64,000 bases of DNA, taken from Bacteroides sp. Marseille-P3684. Lineage in GTDB: Bacteria > Bacteroidota > Bacteroidia > Bacteroidales > Bacteroidaceae. The DNA lies in the NCBI RefSeq assembly GCF_900291465.1, contig NZ_LT985808.1, positions 1,162,747-1,226,746 on the forward strand, read 5' to 3'. Below the pieces are notes generated by a model. It saw only the letters and a list, made by a program, of their open reading frames with translations, made no database searches and was not told where the DNA came from. The translations under genes and the position numbers were made by a program. Below, piece by piece: positions 8,369-15,745 of the stretch; position 1 is the first letter of the stretch; the number at the start of each line of letters is the position of its first letter.

Positions 8369-9934
8369 ATGAAAACAATGATAAGAACCTCGCTCCTTCT
8401 GCTGGCAGGCATGTTCGCCGGCTCGTCCTGCTCGGATTTCCTGGAGGAGTATTCACAAGACAAGGCACAAGTGGAGAGCTGGGAGGACCTCAACGAACTT
8501 CTTCTGGGGGATGGTTACCTGCAACCCTGCCGCTTCGTGTCGGATGACGACGGCAGCTTTACTGTCAGCGAAATACACAGTAATCTTGACATCCTGCACT
8601 TCATGAGCGATGAACTGAAGGAGAATCCTGACAACGAAAACGACCTTTTGAGTTACCGCTCCGACAAGTTTGCCTTCTACACCTGGCAGCAGGATACGGG
8701 CGTAGACCAGGACCTGCGCTATGTGGGCGGTGACGAAGCCTACTGGAACATGCTCTATGAGAAAATCAACACCTGCAACATGGTGTTGGCGCTCATCGAC
8801 GAGCAGCCGGCTTCCCGGGAAGATGATGTGGCAGGCAGGGAACGGGTAAAGGGAGAGGCGTACTTCCTGCGTGCTGCCTACTACTTCCTGCTTGCCAACC
8901 TGTATGCACAGCCCTACCATCCGCAGACGGCTGCCTCCACGCCGGGAGTCCCCATCAAACTCTCCGAATACGTGGAGGACCGCGAGTTCACACGCGAACC
9001 GCTGACTACCGTTTACCGACAGATACTGGCAGACCTCGAACAGGCGGAAGCCTGCCTGCAGGGCAAAGAGCGTGTGTCGGTCTATCATGCCGACCTGACC
9101 GCCACCCTCCTGTTGCGCAGCCGTGTGTACCTGTACATGCAGGACTGGGAAGCCGCAGCCCGCGAGGCACGGCGGGTGCTCGAACTGCAGGACGGCCTGC
9201 TCGACCTCCACTCCCTGACTCCGGGCACGGATGTCGTTTACCGTGATTCGCCCGAGACCATCTTCTCCATGGGCGGCTACATGATTTCCGTCGCCTTTGC
9301 CGACTGGCGCGGGATGTTCGACAACTACATGCCTGCCTACTTCATTTCCGATGAGATGATGGAGCTGTTCCAGCGGGGAGACCTGCGTACCAACCTCTTC
9401 ATTGGTGCCAGCGAGAACTTCCGTCAGTCTCCCGTCTTCCTGAAGGTCAATGGACAGCAACGTGCGTGGGGCAACTACAGCGAGGTGTCCGACTGCTTCC
9501 TGCTGCGTACCCCCGAGGCTTACCTGACCTTGGCGGAGGCTTCGGCCTGTGCCGGCGATGAGGCTGAGGCACGGCGCGTCCTGGAGACTTTCCTTGAAAC
9601 CCGTATGGAGACTGCTCCGAGCATCACCCAGACCGGAAGCGAACTGGTCGGACTCATCCGCGACGAGCGTGCCCGTGAGTTTCTGCTGGAGGGCCATCGC
9701 TGGTTTGACTTGCGGCGTTACACCGTGTGCCAACCCTACCCGTGGAGCAAGACCATCGAGCACGGACATGTGTATTATGACTCTTACTACCCGTTGCGCT
9801 GCGACTACTACCGGCTTGAAACCAATGACCCTGCCTATACGTTGCCCATCCCGCGGAAGGTGCTGGAGTTCCAGGTGTCGCTGGGAGACAACGAGCGTCC
9901 GGCACGCAAGCCTGCACGCAGCGAGAATTATTAA
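8369..9934 (+). CDS. SusD/RagB-type outer-membrane lipoprotein
   Basis: The 521-residue protein has a lipoprotein signal (lipid-attached Cys in GSSCSDFLEEY, about residue 22). Its SusD fold is shown by the TPR-like stretch RVKGEAYFLRAAYYFLLANLYAQPY and the late RAREFLLEGHRWFDLRRY motif. It would form a lid on the receptor encoded just upstream and bind the ligand at the cell surface. The 12-bp gap and shared strand support co-transcription with 4775-8356. Confidence 0.95.
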   Translation: MKTMIRTSLLLLAGMFAGSSCSDFLEEYSQDKAQVESWEDLNELLLGDGYLQPCRFVSDDDGSFTVSEIHSNLDILHFMSDELKENPDNENDLLSYRSDKFAFYTWQQDTGVDQDLRYVGGDEAYWNMLYEKINTCNMVLALIDEQPASREDDVAGRERVKGEAYFLRAAYYFLLANLYAQPYHPQTAASTPGVPIKLSEYVEDREFTREPLTTVYRQILADLEQAEACLQGKERVSVYHADLTATLLLRSRVYLYMQDWEAAAREARRVLELQDGLLDLHSLTPGTDVVYRDSPETIFSMGGYMISVAFADWRGMFDNYMPAYFISDEMMELFQRGDLRTNLFIGASENFRQSPVFLKVNGQQRAWGNYSEVSDCFLLRTPEAYLTLAEASACAGDEAEARRVLETFLETRMETAPSITQTGSELVGLIRDERAREFLLEGHRWFDLRRYTVCQPYPWSKTIEHGHVYYDSYYPLRCDYYRLETNDPAYTLPIPRKVLEFQVSLGDNERPARKPARSENY

Positions 9935-9962
9935 GTCCAAGTTATTCATTCATCTGTAGACT

Positions 9963-10886
9963 ATGAAACATTTGACACATTATTATATAGGTATGTTGCT
10001 TGCCGGAGCTCTCGGGTTCCTGGCAGCCTGCTCTTCCGACGAGGAGCTGCTGACGCCCAGCGGCGAGGACACCAACTTCTTCCTTCCGAAGGAGGATGAC
10101 CACAGCGCCGAGGCGGAATTGCGCCGTGACTTCTTTGACGAGACCGGAGTCTATCTCTTCTTCAACGACACGCTTCGTCATGACCTCAATGGTACGGATG
10201 TCAACGGGGCCCCTGTCTATGCCACTGAAGTGCTGAACTTCCGTTACAGCCTGACGGGCTACAACAACGCAGCCTATGCCTTCGGCTATTATCAGACGCA
10301 GGAGGAAAAGGCGGCAGCGGCTGAGATGATTAAAGCCGACTTCCTCCCTCACCTCTCGCAGAACCTGCTGCCTTACTCAATCCTGCTGGTCAATGGCATC
10401 CGGGAGAACTCTTACGGTTCTACGTGGGAGGACCTGAGTTACAAATCGAACATCTATTGCATGGCTATCGACACAAAGGACGTGCTGCACCTGGATGAGG
10501 AGGAACGTCGGGAGATGGCTCTGGCGGTGCTGACCAATCTGGTTGATGATGGCATCAGTGACTTGAACTGGGATGATTACCAGGGTCCCTTCTACGACCT
10601 GATTCCGGCGGAGGTCTCCGACAGTTACCTGGGCGACCTCATTCTCGGATGGGACCGTACGCAGATGGAAGCCCTCTACGAGCTGGGATTCATCAGTTAT
10701 TCGGAAGACTGGTATGACGAGTTCTACTATGATACTCCTCCGTATTCTGATTGGGATGACTTCTTTGAACTGGTGATGAACACTCCTTGGGAAGAGATTG
10801 AAGCGCAGTATGGAGCCTACAGCCTCCTCATGCAGCGGATGGAGTTGGTCAGACAGGCGATTCTGGCTACGGGATATAAGTTCTAA
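9963..10886 (+). CDS. Lipoprotein of a SusCD operon, function unknown
   Basis: The 307-residue protein has a lipobox (GFLAACSS, Cys near 23) and an acidic, aromatic-rich C-terminus. It follows susD by 28 bp. Its N-terminal layout loosely recalls the putative zinc metallopeptidase lipoproteins that often follow SusCD pairs in Bacteroides, but no HExxH motif is present, so no peptidase activity can be claimed. It is probably a surface accessory protein for the receptor pair. Confidence 0.7.
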   Translation: MKHLTHYYIGMLLAGALGFLAACSSDEELLTPSGEDTNFFLPKEDDHSAEAELRRDFFDETGVYLFFNDTLRHDLNGTDVNGAPVYATEVLNFRYSLTGYNNAAYAFGYYQTQEEKAAAAEMIKADFLPHLSQNLLPYSILLVNGIRENSYGSTWEDLSYKSNIYCMAIDTKDVLHLDEEERREMALAVLTNLVDDGISDLNWDDYQGPFYDLIPAEVSDSYLGDLILGWDRTQMEALYELGFISYSEDWYDEFYYDTPPYSDWDDFFELVMNTPWEEIEAQYGAYSLLMQRMELVRQAILATGYKF

Positions 10887-10909
10887 CTTTTACAATTCAC
10901 GAGTACACT

Positions 10910-11611
10910 ATGAAACAATGGCTGATAAGTCTGCTTGCCGCACTGGTCCTGGTGGCTTGCAGCGATGATGACAACAGACTGACGGTTGAGCCGACAGCAC
11001 ATGGGACTGTGACCGACAACCAGGGGAACACCTATGGATGGGTACGTATCGGAGATCAGGAATGGACGACGGAAAATGCCCGGAATGGTTCCCGGGTGTG
11101 GAACGTGGAATACTATGTGCCTGACTACGGCTGGTATGAAACCATTTCCTTCGACGCTGACACCACTGACTATTTCAATGAGTACGGCAACCTCCTGAGC
11201 TATGAGGAAGCACTGGCATCCGCCCCCGAGGGTTGGCGTCTGCCTACCGATGACGACTGGAAGAAGCTGGAACGTGCGATGGGCATGGGAGGAGAGGTTG
11301 ACCGGACGGGATGGCGGGGGAGCATCGCCTCCCTGCTGACGCGCTCCGACCAGGGCGCAGAACTGGGACTGAAACTCGGAGGCTCGGTGCTCTACAGCAG
11401 CGAGACATACGGAGTGGGATGCCTGTTGAAGTACGATGGGGAGGCAGGATACTACTGGACCTCTACCGTGGATGAGAGCAAGCCGGGAGGCGACGGCTAC
11501 CGGATGGTGTTCTTCCGCAAACTGGTCAGCGGACAGGAAGGGGTGGAACGTCAGAGTGGCAACAACTCCAACAAGTACATGTCCGTCCGCTGGGTACGTG
11601 ATGTCCGATAA
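10910..11611 (+). CDS. FISUMP-domain lipoprotein
   Basis: The 233-residue protein has a lipobox (ALVLVACSDD). The rest is a Fibrobacter major-paralogous (FISUMP) domain: DNQGNTYGWVRIGDQEWTTEN, EGWRLPTDDDWKKLE, YYWTST and SVRWVRD occur in the family order. These domains occur on secreted or surface proteins of Bacteroidetes and Fibrobacteres, with a C-type-lectin-like appearance and no known catalytic role. It lies 23 bp after the preceding lipoprotein gene and is probably surface exposed and part of the uptake operon. Confidence 0.8.
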   Translation: MKQWLISLLAALVLVACSDDDNRLTVEPTAHGTVTDNQGNTYGWVRIGDQEWTTENARNGSRVWNVEYYVPDYGWYETISFDADTTDYFNEYGNLLSYEEALASAPEGWRLPTDDDWKKLERAMGMGGEVDRTGWRGSIASLLTRSDQGAELGLKLGGSVLYSSETYGVGCLLKYDGEAGYYWTSTVDESKPGGDGYRMVFFRKLVSGQEGVERQSGNNSNKYMSVRWVRDVR

Positions 11612-11697
11612 ACATTGAATTAGAAATGGTTTTAACTATCAGAACTCCATGAAACAACTAGTCTTGTTTTCGAATACCTGCAAAACCACATGAAGCC

Positions 11698-12927
11698 ATG
11701 AACAGAAATAGATTTGTGTCTGTCCTCTCCGGTTGTCTGCTGACGATGGGAAGTGCACTGGGACAGGGAACTCCGGGATTTGTGCTTGACGGGCATGTCC
11801 CCGGACTGGAAGACGGTACGACCGTCCGTCTGGTAAACTTGGAGAAAGACGGCAGCAGGGGAGAACCACTGGGAGAGACAACAGCACGTGACGGACGTTT
11901 CACCTTCCGTGGCAGTGTCGTATCTCCCACACTCTGCCGGGTAGAGATTCTGCGGACGGAGACTTACGAGGACGGCTCCTCGTATGAGACGGAGACGGAC
12001 ACCCGTCTGATGCTGGAGAATGTCCACGTTGCAATGGAAGCCGTTCATCTCGACAGCCTCCCGCTGACGTATGAGTTCGGGCATTCTCCGTTGGAGAAGG
12101 AGCGTAATGCGACGGTCAGCGGTGGACGTGCCCAACAGGAATACCTCGCTTACCGGAAGGCTCTGCACGCTGCCGAGCTGGTCGCCTGGCAGATGGAACG
12201 CCGGTATGCGGACCTTCAGTTCTCCCGTCAGGAGAGGAGGAATGCAGACTCCCTTTCATACTACAAGCAGCGTTCCCAAGAGGCTGCCGGCAAGGTGAAA
12301 GAGCTGACCGATGCGTTTATCCGCAGCCATCCCGAGGCGTCCATCTCGGTGTATCTGGTCGGGCGGAAGCTGACGGAACCTTTCAGTCTGACGGCTGACG
12401 AACTGGACCGTTGGCTCGATTGTGTGAAGGGTACTTGCGACACGGTGCGTCTGGCACACGTCCGTCAGCAGGCAGAGGCATACCGGGAATACGTTGCCGG
12501 ACAGCCGTTGAAGGACTTTGCGCTTCTCGATACCGGGAGGCAGCCGACAACTCTTGCTGCCGTCCGTAAACCGGGTGTCTATACATTGGTCGACTTCTGG
12601 GCGTCGTGGTGCGGTCCGTGTCGTGCGTCGATTCCGCATCTGAAACAGCTCCATGCAGCACAACCTGTTGCACTCGACATCATCAGTGTGTCCGTTGACC
12701 GCAAGGAGGCGGACTGGCAACGTGCCATGAAGGAGGAGCAGATGCCCTGGCGTCAGTTTACCGTCACGCCTGAGGTGTCGAAACAACTGTCCGAGCTGTA
12801 TCAGCTGACGGGGATTCCTTTCCTGCTTTTGCTTGACCCGGACGGGAACATCCGGGTCGGTACGCACAGTCCCGATGTCGTGGAGCGTATGCTGATGCAG
12901 GAGGCAAGTGAGGAGACTGCCTTGTAA
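11698..12927 (+). CDS. TlpA-like thioredoxin with DUF4369 domain
   Basis: The 409-residue exported protein has a signal peptide ending near ALGQG, an N-terminal DUF4369 domain (about 25-115), a helical linker and a C-terminal thioredoxin fold with the redox motif FWASWCGPCR (about 300-309). Family members act in the periplasm on disulfides or on cytochrome c maturation, and in Bacteroidetes they often accompany SusCD loci. It is the last gene of the block that starts with FecR, and it converges on birA. Confidence 0.9.
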   Translation: MNRNRFVSVLSGCLLTMGSALGQGTPGFVLDGHVPGLEDGTTVRLVNLEKDGSRGEPLGETTARDGRFTFRGSVVSPTLCRVEILRTETYEDGSSYETETDTRLMLENVHVAMEAVHLDSLPLTYEFGHSPLEKERNATVSGGRAQQEYLAYRKALHAAELVAWQMERRYADLQFSRQERRNADSLSYYKQRSQEAAGKVKELTDAFIRSHPEASISVYLVGRKLTEPFSLTADELDRWLDCVKGTCDTVRLAHVRQQAEAYREYVAGQPLKDFALLDTGRQPTTLAAVRKPGVYTLVDFWASWCGPCRASIPHLKQLHAAQPVALDIISVSVDRKEADWQRAMKEEQMPWRQFTVTPEVSKQLSELYQLTGIPFLLLLDPDGNIRVGTHSPDVVERMLMQEASEETAL

Positions 12928-12955
12928 TCGAGAAACCGCCGTATTGCAGGTCTTC

Positions 12956-13702
12956 TTACAACACAAACTCCACTTCTTTGAAGGCATAGGGGCGCAGACG
13001 GCCTTCCGTGTCTTCAAGGATGATGAGACCACTGTCCTCCACATGATGGAGGCGGGCATTGAATACTCCGTCGGCATCCCGGTAAGGATGGAAGTCGCGC
13101 CGGCGGAACAACGCCTTGCGGTAGTGTTCGCGGATGGTTTCCACCTCGCCACGCTCCAGCATGCGGTAGTAGGATTCGAAATGTTTCAGGATGCGTTCCA
13201 GCACATGCTTGCGCTTGCAGTGTATTCCGCAGACCTGGAGCAGTGATACTGGATTGGGTGCGCCGCCTTTGAACTCCGTTTGATTGATGTTCAAACCGAC
13301 CCCGATGATGCTGCGGGCAATGTGTGTGCCCGAGAGGTCGTTCTCGATGAGGATGCCGCCAATCTTCTTGTCGCGCCAGTAGATGTCGTTGGGCCACTTG
13401 ATGCTGAAGCGACGGATGTAGTGCCGGAAGACATCGAGCACGCTGAGTGAGATGATTTGCGACAGCAGGAATTGCTGTTGGGCGTGCAGGAACGTCGGAT
13501 GGCACGACAGGCTGAAGAGCAGGTTCTTCCCCCGCGCCGATTCCCAGGAGTTGCCGCGTTGTCCCTTGCCGCCGGTCTGATATTCGGCGGAGATTACGAG
13601 GAACTCTTTGCCTGGACTGTGTTCATGGTTGCGGATGGCGTTGTTGGTCGAGTCGGTCTCGTCGACACGTATGATTTCGAAGTGGTCAAGGTAGTGTTTC
13701 AT
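12956..13702 (-). CDS. birA: Biotin--[acetyl-CoA-carboxylase] ligase
   Basis: The 248-residue protein is the ligase-only form, without the N-terminal DNA-binding domain of E. coli BirA. The biotinyl-5'-AMP binding signature GGKGQRGNSWESARGKNL is near residues 48-65, KWPNDIYW near 108, and the IIGVGLNIN strand near 138. It attaches biotin to carboxyl-carrier proteins. The start codon fits the family N-terminus (FEIIRVDETDSTN). Confidence 0.92.
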   Translation of the reverse strand: MKHYLDHFEIIRVDETDSTNNAIRNHEHSPGKEFLVISAEYQTGGKGQRGNSWESARGKNLLFSLSCHPTFLHAQQQFLLSQIISLSVLDVFRHYIRRFSIKWPNDIYWRDKKIGGILIENDLSGTHIARSIIGVGLNINQTEFKGGAPNPVSLLQVCGIHCKRKHVLERILKHFESYYRMLERGEVETIREHYRKALFRRRDFHPYRDADGVFNARLHHVEDSGLIILEDTEGRLRPYAFKEVEFVL

Positions 13703-13760
13703 ATGCGGTTCTCATTTTGCGTGTGAGTTTCTGGGGGGATGGAATAGCCGACGGACGGGC

Positions 13761-14126
13761 TTATTCCAAGGGAGGATAGAAGGCATCCTCGATGTGCTCA
13801 ATGCTGTGGCTGGCAGCATTGCCGGTGACGGCAATCACATCGAAACGTACCGGCATGTCCAGGTTGAACCGCCTCAGGTAGGCGTCCGTAGCCCATACGA
13901 TGCTGCGTACCTTCCGTTCGTCGATGGCTTCATAGGGGTCGCCGAAGCTGCCGTTCCGTCGGGTCTTTACCTCGACGACGACCAGCGTCCCGTCCTGCAC
14001 GGCGATGATGTCGAGCTCGTGACGTCCGGCACGCCAGTTGCGGTGGCGGATGTAGTATCCTTTTGACAGGAGGAAATCTGCTGCAAGGTCTTCTCCGGCT
14101 TGTCCCAGCAGGTTGTGTTCAGCCAT
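13761..14126 (-). CDS. YraN family (UPF0102) endonuclease-like protein
   Basis: The 121-residue protein has the family pattern GQAGEDLAADFLLSKGY, HELDIIAVQDGTLVVVEVKTRR and a PVRFDVIAV end. D-x(n)-E-x-K matches a restriction-endonuclease-like fold, but the family's role is not established. It is divergent from the small gene at 14202. A TAAATTTG box on the minus strand (14144-14151) is its probable -7 element. Confidence 0.9.
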   Translation of the reverse strand: MAEHNLLGQAGEDLAADFLLSKGYYIRHRNWRAGRHELDIIAVQDGTLVVVEVKTRRNGSFGDPYEAIDERKVRSIVWATDAYLRRFNLDMPVRFDVIAVTGNAASHSIEHIEDAFYPPLE

Positions 14127-14143
14127 AGTTGTTGTCTTTTTTG

Positions 14144-14193
14144 CAAATTTACTCTTTTTATCTTTCGTTATTTACTCAGAGCAACTAAATTTG
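14144..14193. promoter_or_regulatory. Divergent promoter pair
   Basis: Two full matches to TAnnTTTG point in opposite directions: TAAATTTG on the minus strand at 14144-14151 (toward yraN) and TAAATTTG on the plus strand at 14186-14193 (toward 14202). The plus-strand box lies only 8 bp before the ATG, so that message would be almost leaderless. Confidence 0.45.
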
Positions 14194-14201
14194 CAGGTAG
14201 T

Positions 14202-14435
14202 ATGAGCAAAGAAGTCAAAAAACGGGTAAAAGTAGCTCCGACCGAACCGAAACGTACGCGCCGCCTGGTGTGTCTGGTGAGCGAGGATGAGGCAGCCATC
14301 GTCGACCGTTACTTGCATAGATACAAGATAACGAACAAGGGACGCTGGATGCGCGAGACCATGCTTGCCTTCATCTGCCGTGCGATGGAGGATGACTACC
14401 CGACTTTGTTCAACGAACATGATATGCGACGCTGA
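14202..14435 (+). CDS. Small conserved protein, unknown function
   Basis: The 77-residue protein is rich in basic residues at the N-terminus. Its core (VSEDEAAIVDRYLHRYKITNKGRWMRETMLAFI) has the strand-helix-helix spacing of ribbon-helix-helix DNA-binding proteins, an inference only. It ends 2 bp before tadA, so the two are probably co-transcribed. The start at 14202 follows the TAAATTTG box; in-frame codons upstream run into the promoter region. Confidence 0.65.
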   Translation: MSKEVKKRVKVAPTEPKRTRRLVCLVSEDEAAIVDRYLHRYKITNKGRWMRETMLAFICRAMEDDYPTLFNEHDMRR

Positions 14436-14437
14436 CT

Positions 14438-14872
14438 ATGCCCGATGATTCCTATTACATGAGACAGGCGCTGGCGGAAGCCCGTCTGGCGGCAGACTGT
14501 GGCGAGGTGCCGGTGGGTGCCGTCGTGGTGTGCCGCGACCGCATCATTGCCCGTGCACATAACCTCACCGAGACACTGACCGATGTCACGGCTCATGCCG
14601 AGATGCAGGCCATCACTGCAGCCGCTCATACCTTGGGTGGCAAATACCTCAACGATTGTACGCTTTATGTCACCGTGGAGCCCTGTCCCATGTGTGCCGG
14701 GGCCTTGGGCTGGTCGCAGCTGGGGCGTCTGGTCTATGGCGCAGCCGACGACAAACGGGGCTATCACCTGTATGCTCCTGCCGTGCTCCATCCCAAGACG
14801 GTGGTGGTGAGCGGCGTGCTTGCCGATGAGGCGCGGACGCTGATGCAGGAGTTCTTCCGGAAAAGAAGATAG
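14438..14872 (+). CDS. tadA: tRNA-specific adenosine deaminase
   Basis: The 144-residue protein has the zinc-deaminase signatures HAEMQAI (about residues 54-60, catalytic Glu) and PCPMCAGAL (about 85-93), spaced as in TadA. It converts A34 of tRNA-Arg(ACG) to inosine in the cytoplasm. The length is close to that of other TadA proteins. A strong hairpin terminator follows at once. Confidence 0.92.
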   Translation: MPDDSYYMRQALAEARLAADCGEVPVGAVVVCRDRIIARAHNLTETLTDVTAHAEMQAITAAAHTLGGKYLNDCTLYVTVEPCPMCAGALGWSQLGRLVYGAADDKRGYHLYAPAVLHPKTVVVSGVLADEARTLMQEFFRKRR

Positions 14873-14876
14873 GAAA

Positions 14877-14936
14877 ACAAACAGGACAGAAGCAGAAGAG
14901 GTCATCGGACCTTCCTTCTGCTTCTGTCCTGTTTGT
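14877..14936. terminator. Bidirectional terminator between tadA and 14977
   Basis: A perfect 22-bp inverted repeat (14877-14898 and 14915-14936) encloses a further AGGTC/GACCT pairing. It sits between convergent genes and can end transcription from both sides. Confidence 0.8.
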
Positions 14937-14976
14937 CGTATTTCGTCTTGCTGCCTTGTGTCGGAAAGGCTTTTCC

Positions 14977-15309
14977 TCAGTCCACTTGTCCGAGTGAATT
15001 GCCGAACTCCATCTCGCCTTGCACGACGAAGAGGATGTCCTCGGGGTCATATTCACCCATCTGGTCCTTCTTGGCCTCCTTCACGATGTAGTCTACGATG
15101 GCATCCTGGTCGATTTCGATGTAGCCGTCGCTGTCGGGCTCCACATCCAGGCATCCGCTGGAAGCATAGTAATCCACGATGAGGTCCAGGAAATAGTAGA
15201 GTTCGTCGTCGGTGAACTTCTCTTTCAGGTCCTGCGGCAGGTAGTTCTTAATGAACTCCACGGTCTTTTCATCGTCCAGGTCTTCCTGCAAAAATTCATC
15301 TGTTGCCAT
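14977..15309 (-). CDS. Acidic conserved protein, unknown function
   Basis: The 110-residue, strongly acidic protein has helix-forming character (FTDDELYYFLDLIVDYYASSG, EIDQDAIVDYIVKEAKKD). It has no signal peptide, membrane segment or motif that I recognise. It lies downstream of trxA but is separated from it by a terminator. Its clean reading frame and position in a housekeeping block support a real gene. Confidence 0.75.
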   Translation of the reverse strand: MATDEFLQEDLDDEKTVEFIKNYLPQDLKEKFTDDELYYFLDLIVDYYASSGCLDVEPDSDGYIEIDQDAIVDYIVKEAKKDQMGEYDPEDILFVVQGEMEFGNSLGQVD

Positions 15310-15328
15310 ATCGGTGCTCTTTATCGGT

Positions 15329-15378
15329 TAAAAAATATCCGCTTTCCTCCCCTTGTGCGGAAGGGGACGAAAGCGGAT
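15329..15378 (-). terminator. Intrinsic terminator of trxA
   Basis: Arms ATCCGCTTTC (15337-15346) and GAAAGCGGAT (15369-15378), with inner pairing TCCCCTT/AAGGGGA, form a long stem. On the minus strand it is followed by a T-rich run. Confidence 0.8.
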
Positions 15379-15395
15379 CATATTCCATCTTTCAA

Positions 15396-15710
15396 TCAGA
15401 GAATAGCCTTGAGCTTATCCTCGAATACGGACTTCGGAGCGGCGCCAACCTGCTTGTCCACTACTTCACCGTTCTTAAAGAACAGTACCGTCGGGATGTT
15501 GCGCACACCGAACTTTCCTGTCAGAGCGTCGTTGGAGTCAACGTCGCACTTACCAATGATTGCCTGTCCTTCATATTCTTGAGCCAAAGCTTCAATCTCC
15601 GGAGCAATCTTCTTACAGGGACCACACCATGTAGCCCAAAAATCTACTACGAGCGGCTTGCCTGAGGCCAGCAGTTCGTCAAAGTTCGCGTCAGTAATTT
15701 GAAGTGCCAT
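15396..15710 (-). CDS. trxA: Thioredoxin
   Basis: The 104-residue protein has the classical active site FWATWCGPCKK (Cys residues near 32 and 35), the cis-Pro region NIPTVLFF and KNGEVVDKQVG. The length is standard for TrxA. It is a general cytoplasmic disulfide reductase. A TACCTTTG box on the minus strand at 15738-15745, abutting the dnaE stop, gives it its own promoter. Confidence 0.95.
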   Translation of the reverse strand: MALQITDANFDELLASGKPLVVDFWATWCGPCKKIAPEIEALAQEYEGQAIIGKCDVDSNDALTGKFGVRNIPTVLFFKNGEVVDKQVGAAPKSVFEDKLKAIL

Positions 15711-15737
15711 AATTTTCTGTATTTAATGAATTCGTCG

Positions 15738-15745
15738 CAAAGGTA
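15738..15745 (-). promoter_or_regulatory. Probable trxA -7 box
   Basis: Minus-strand TACCTTTG matches TAnnTTTG exactly, 27 nt before the trxA start. A GTTG (15765-15768) is 19 bp upstream, close to the TTTG -33 box. Confidence 0.5.

Noticed and set aside
9963-10886. Zinc metallopeptidase call for the lipoprotein after susD
   Set aside because: The general layout is similar, but no HExxH or other zinc-binding motif is present.
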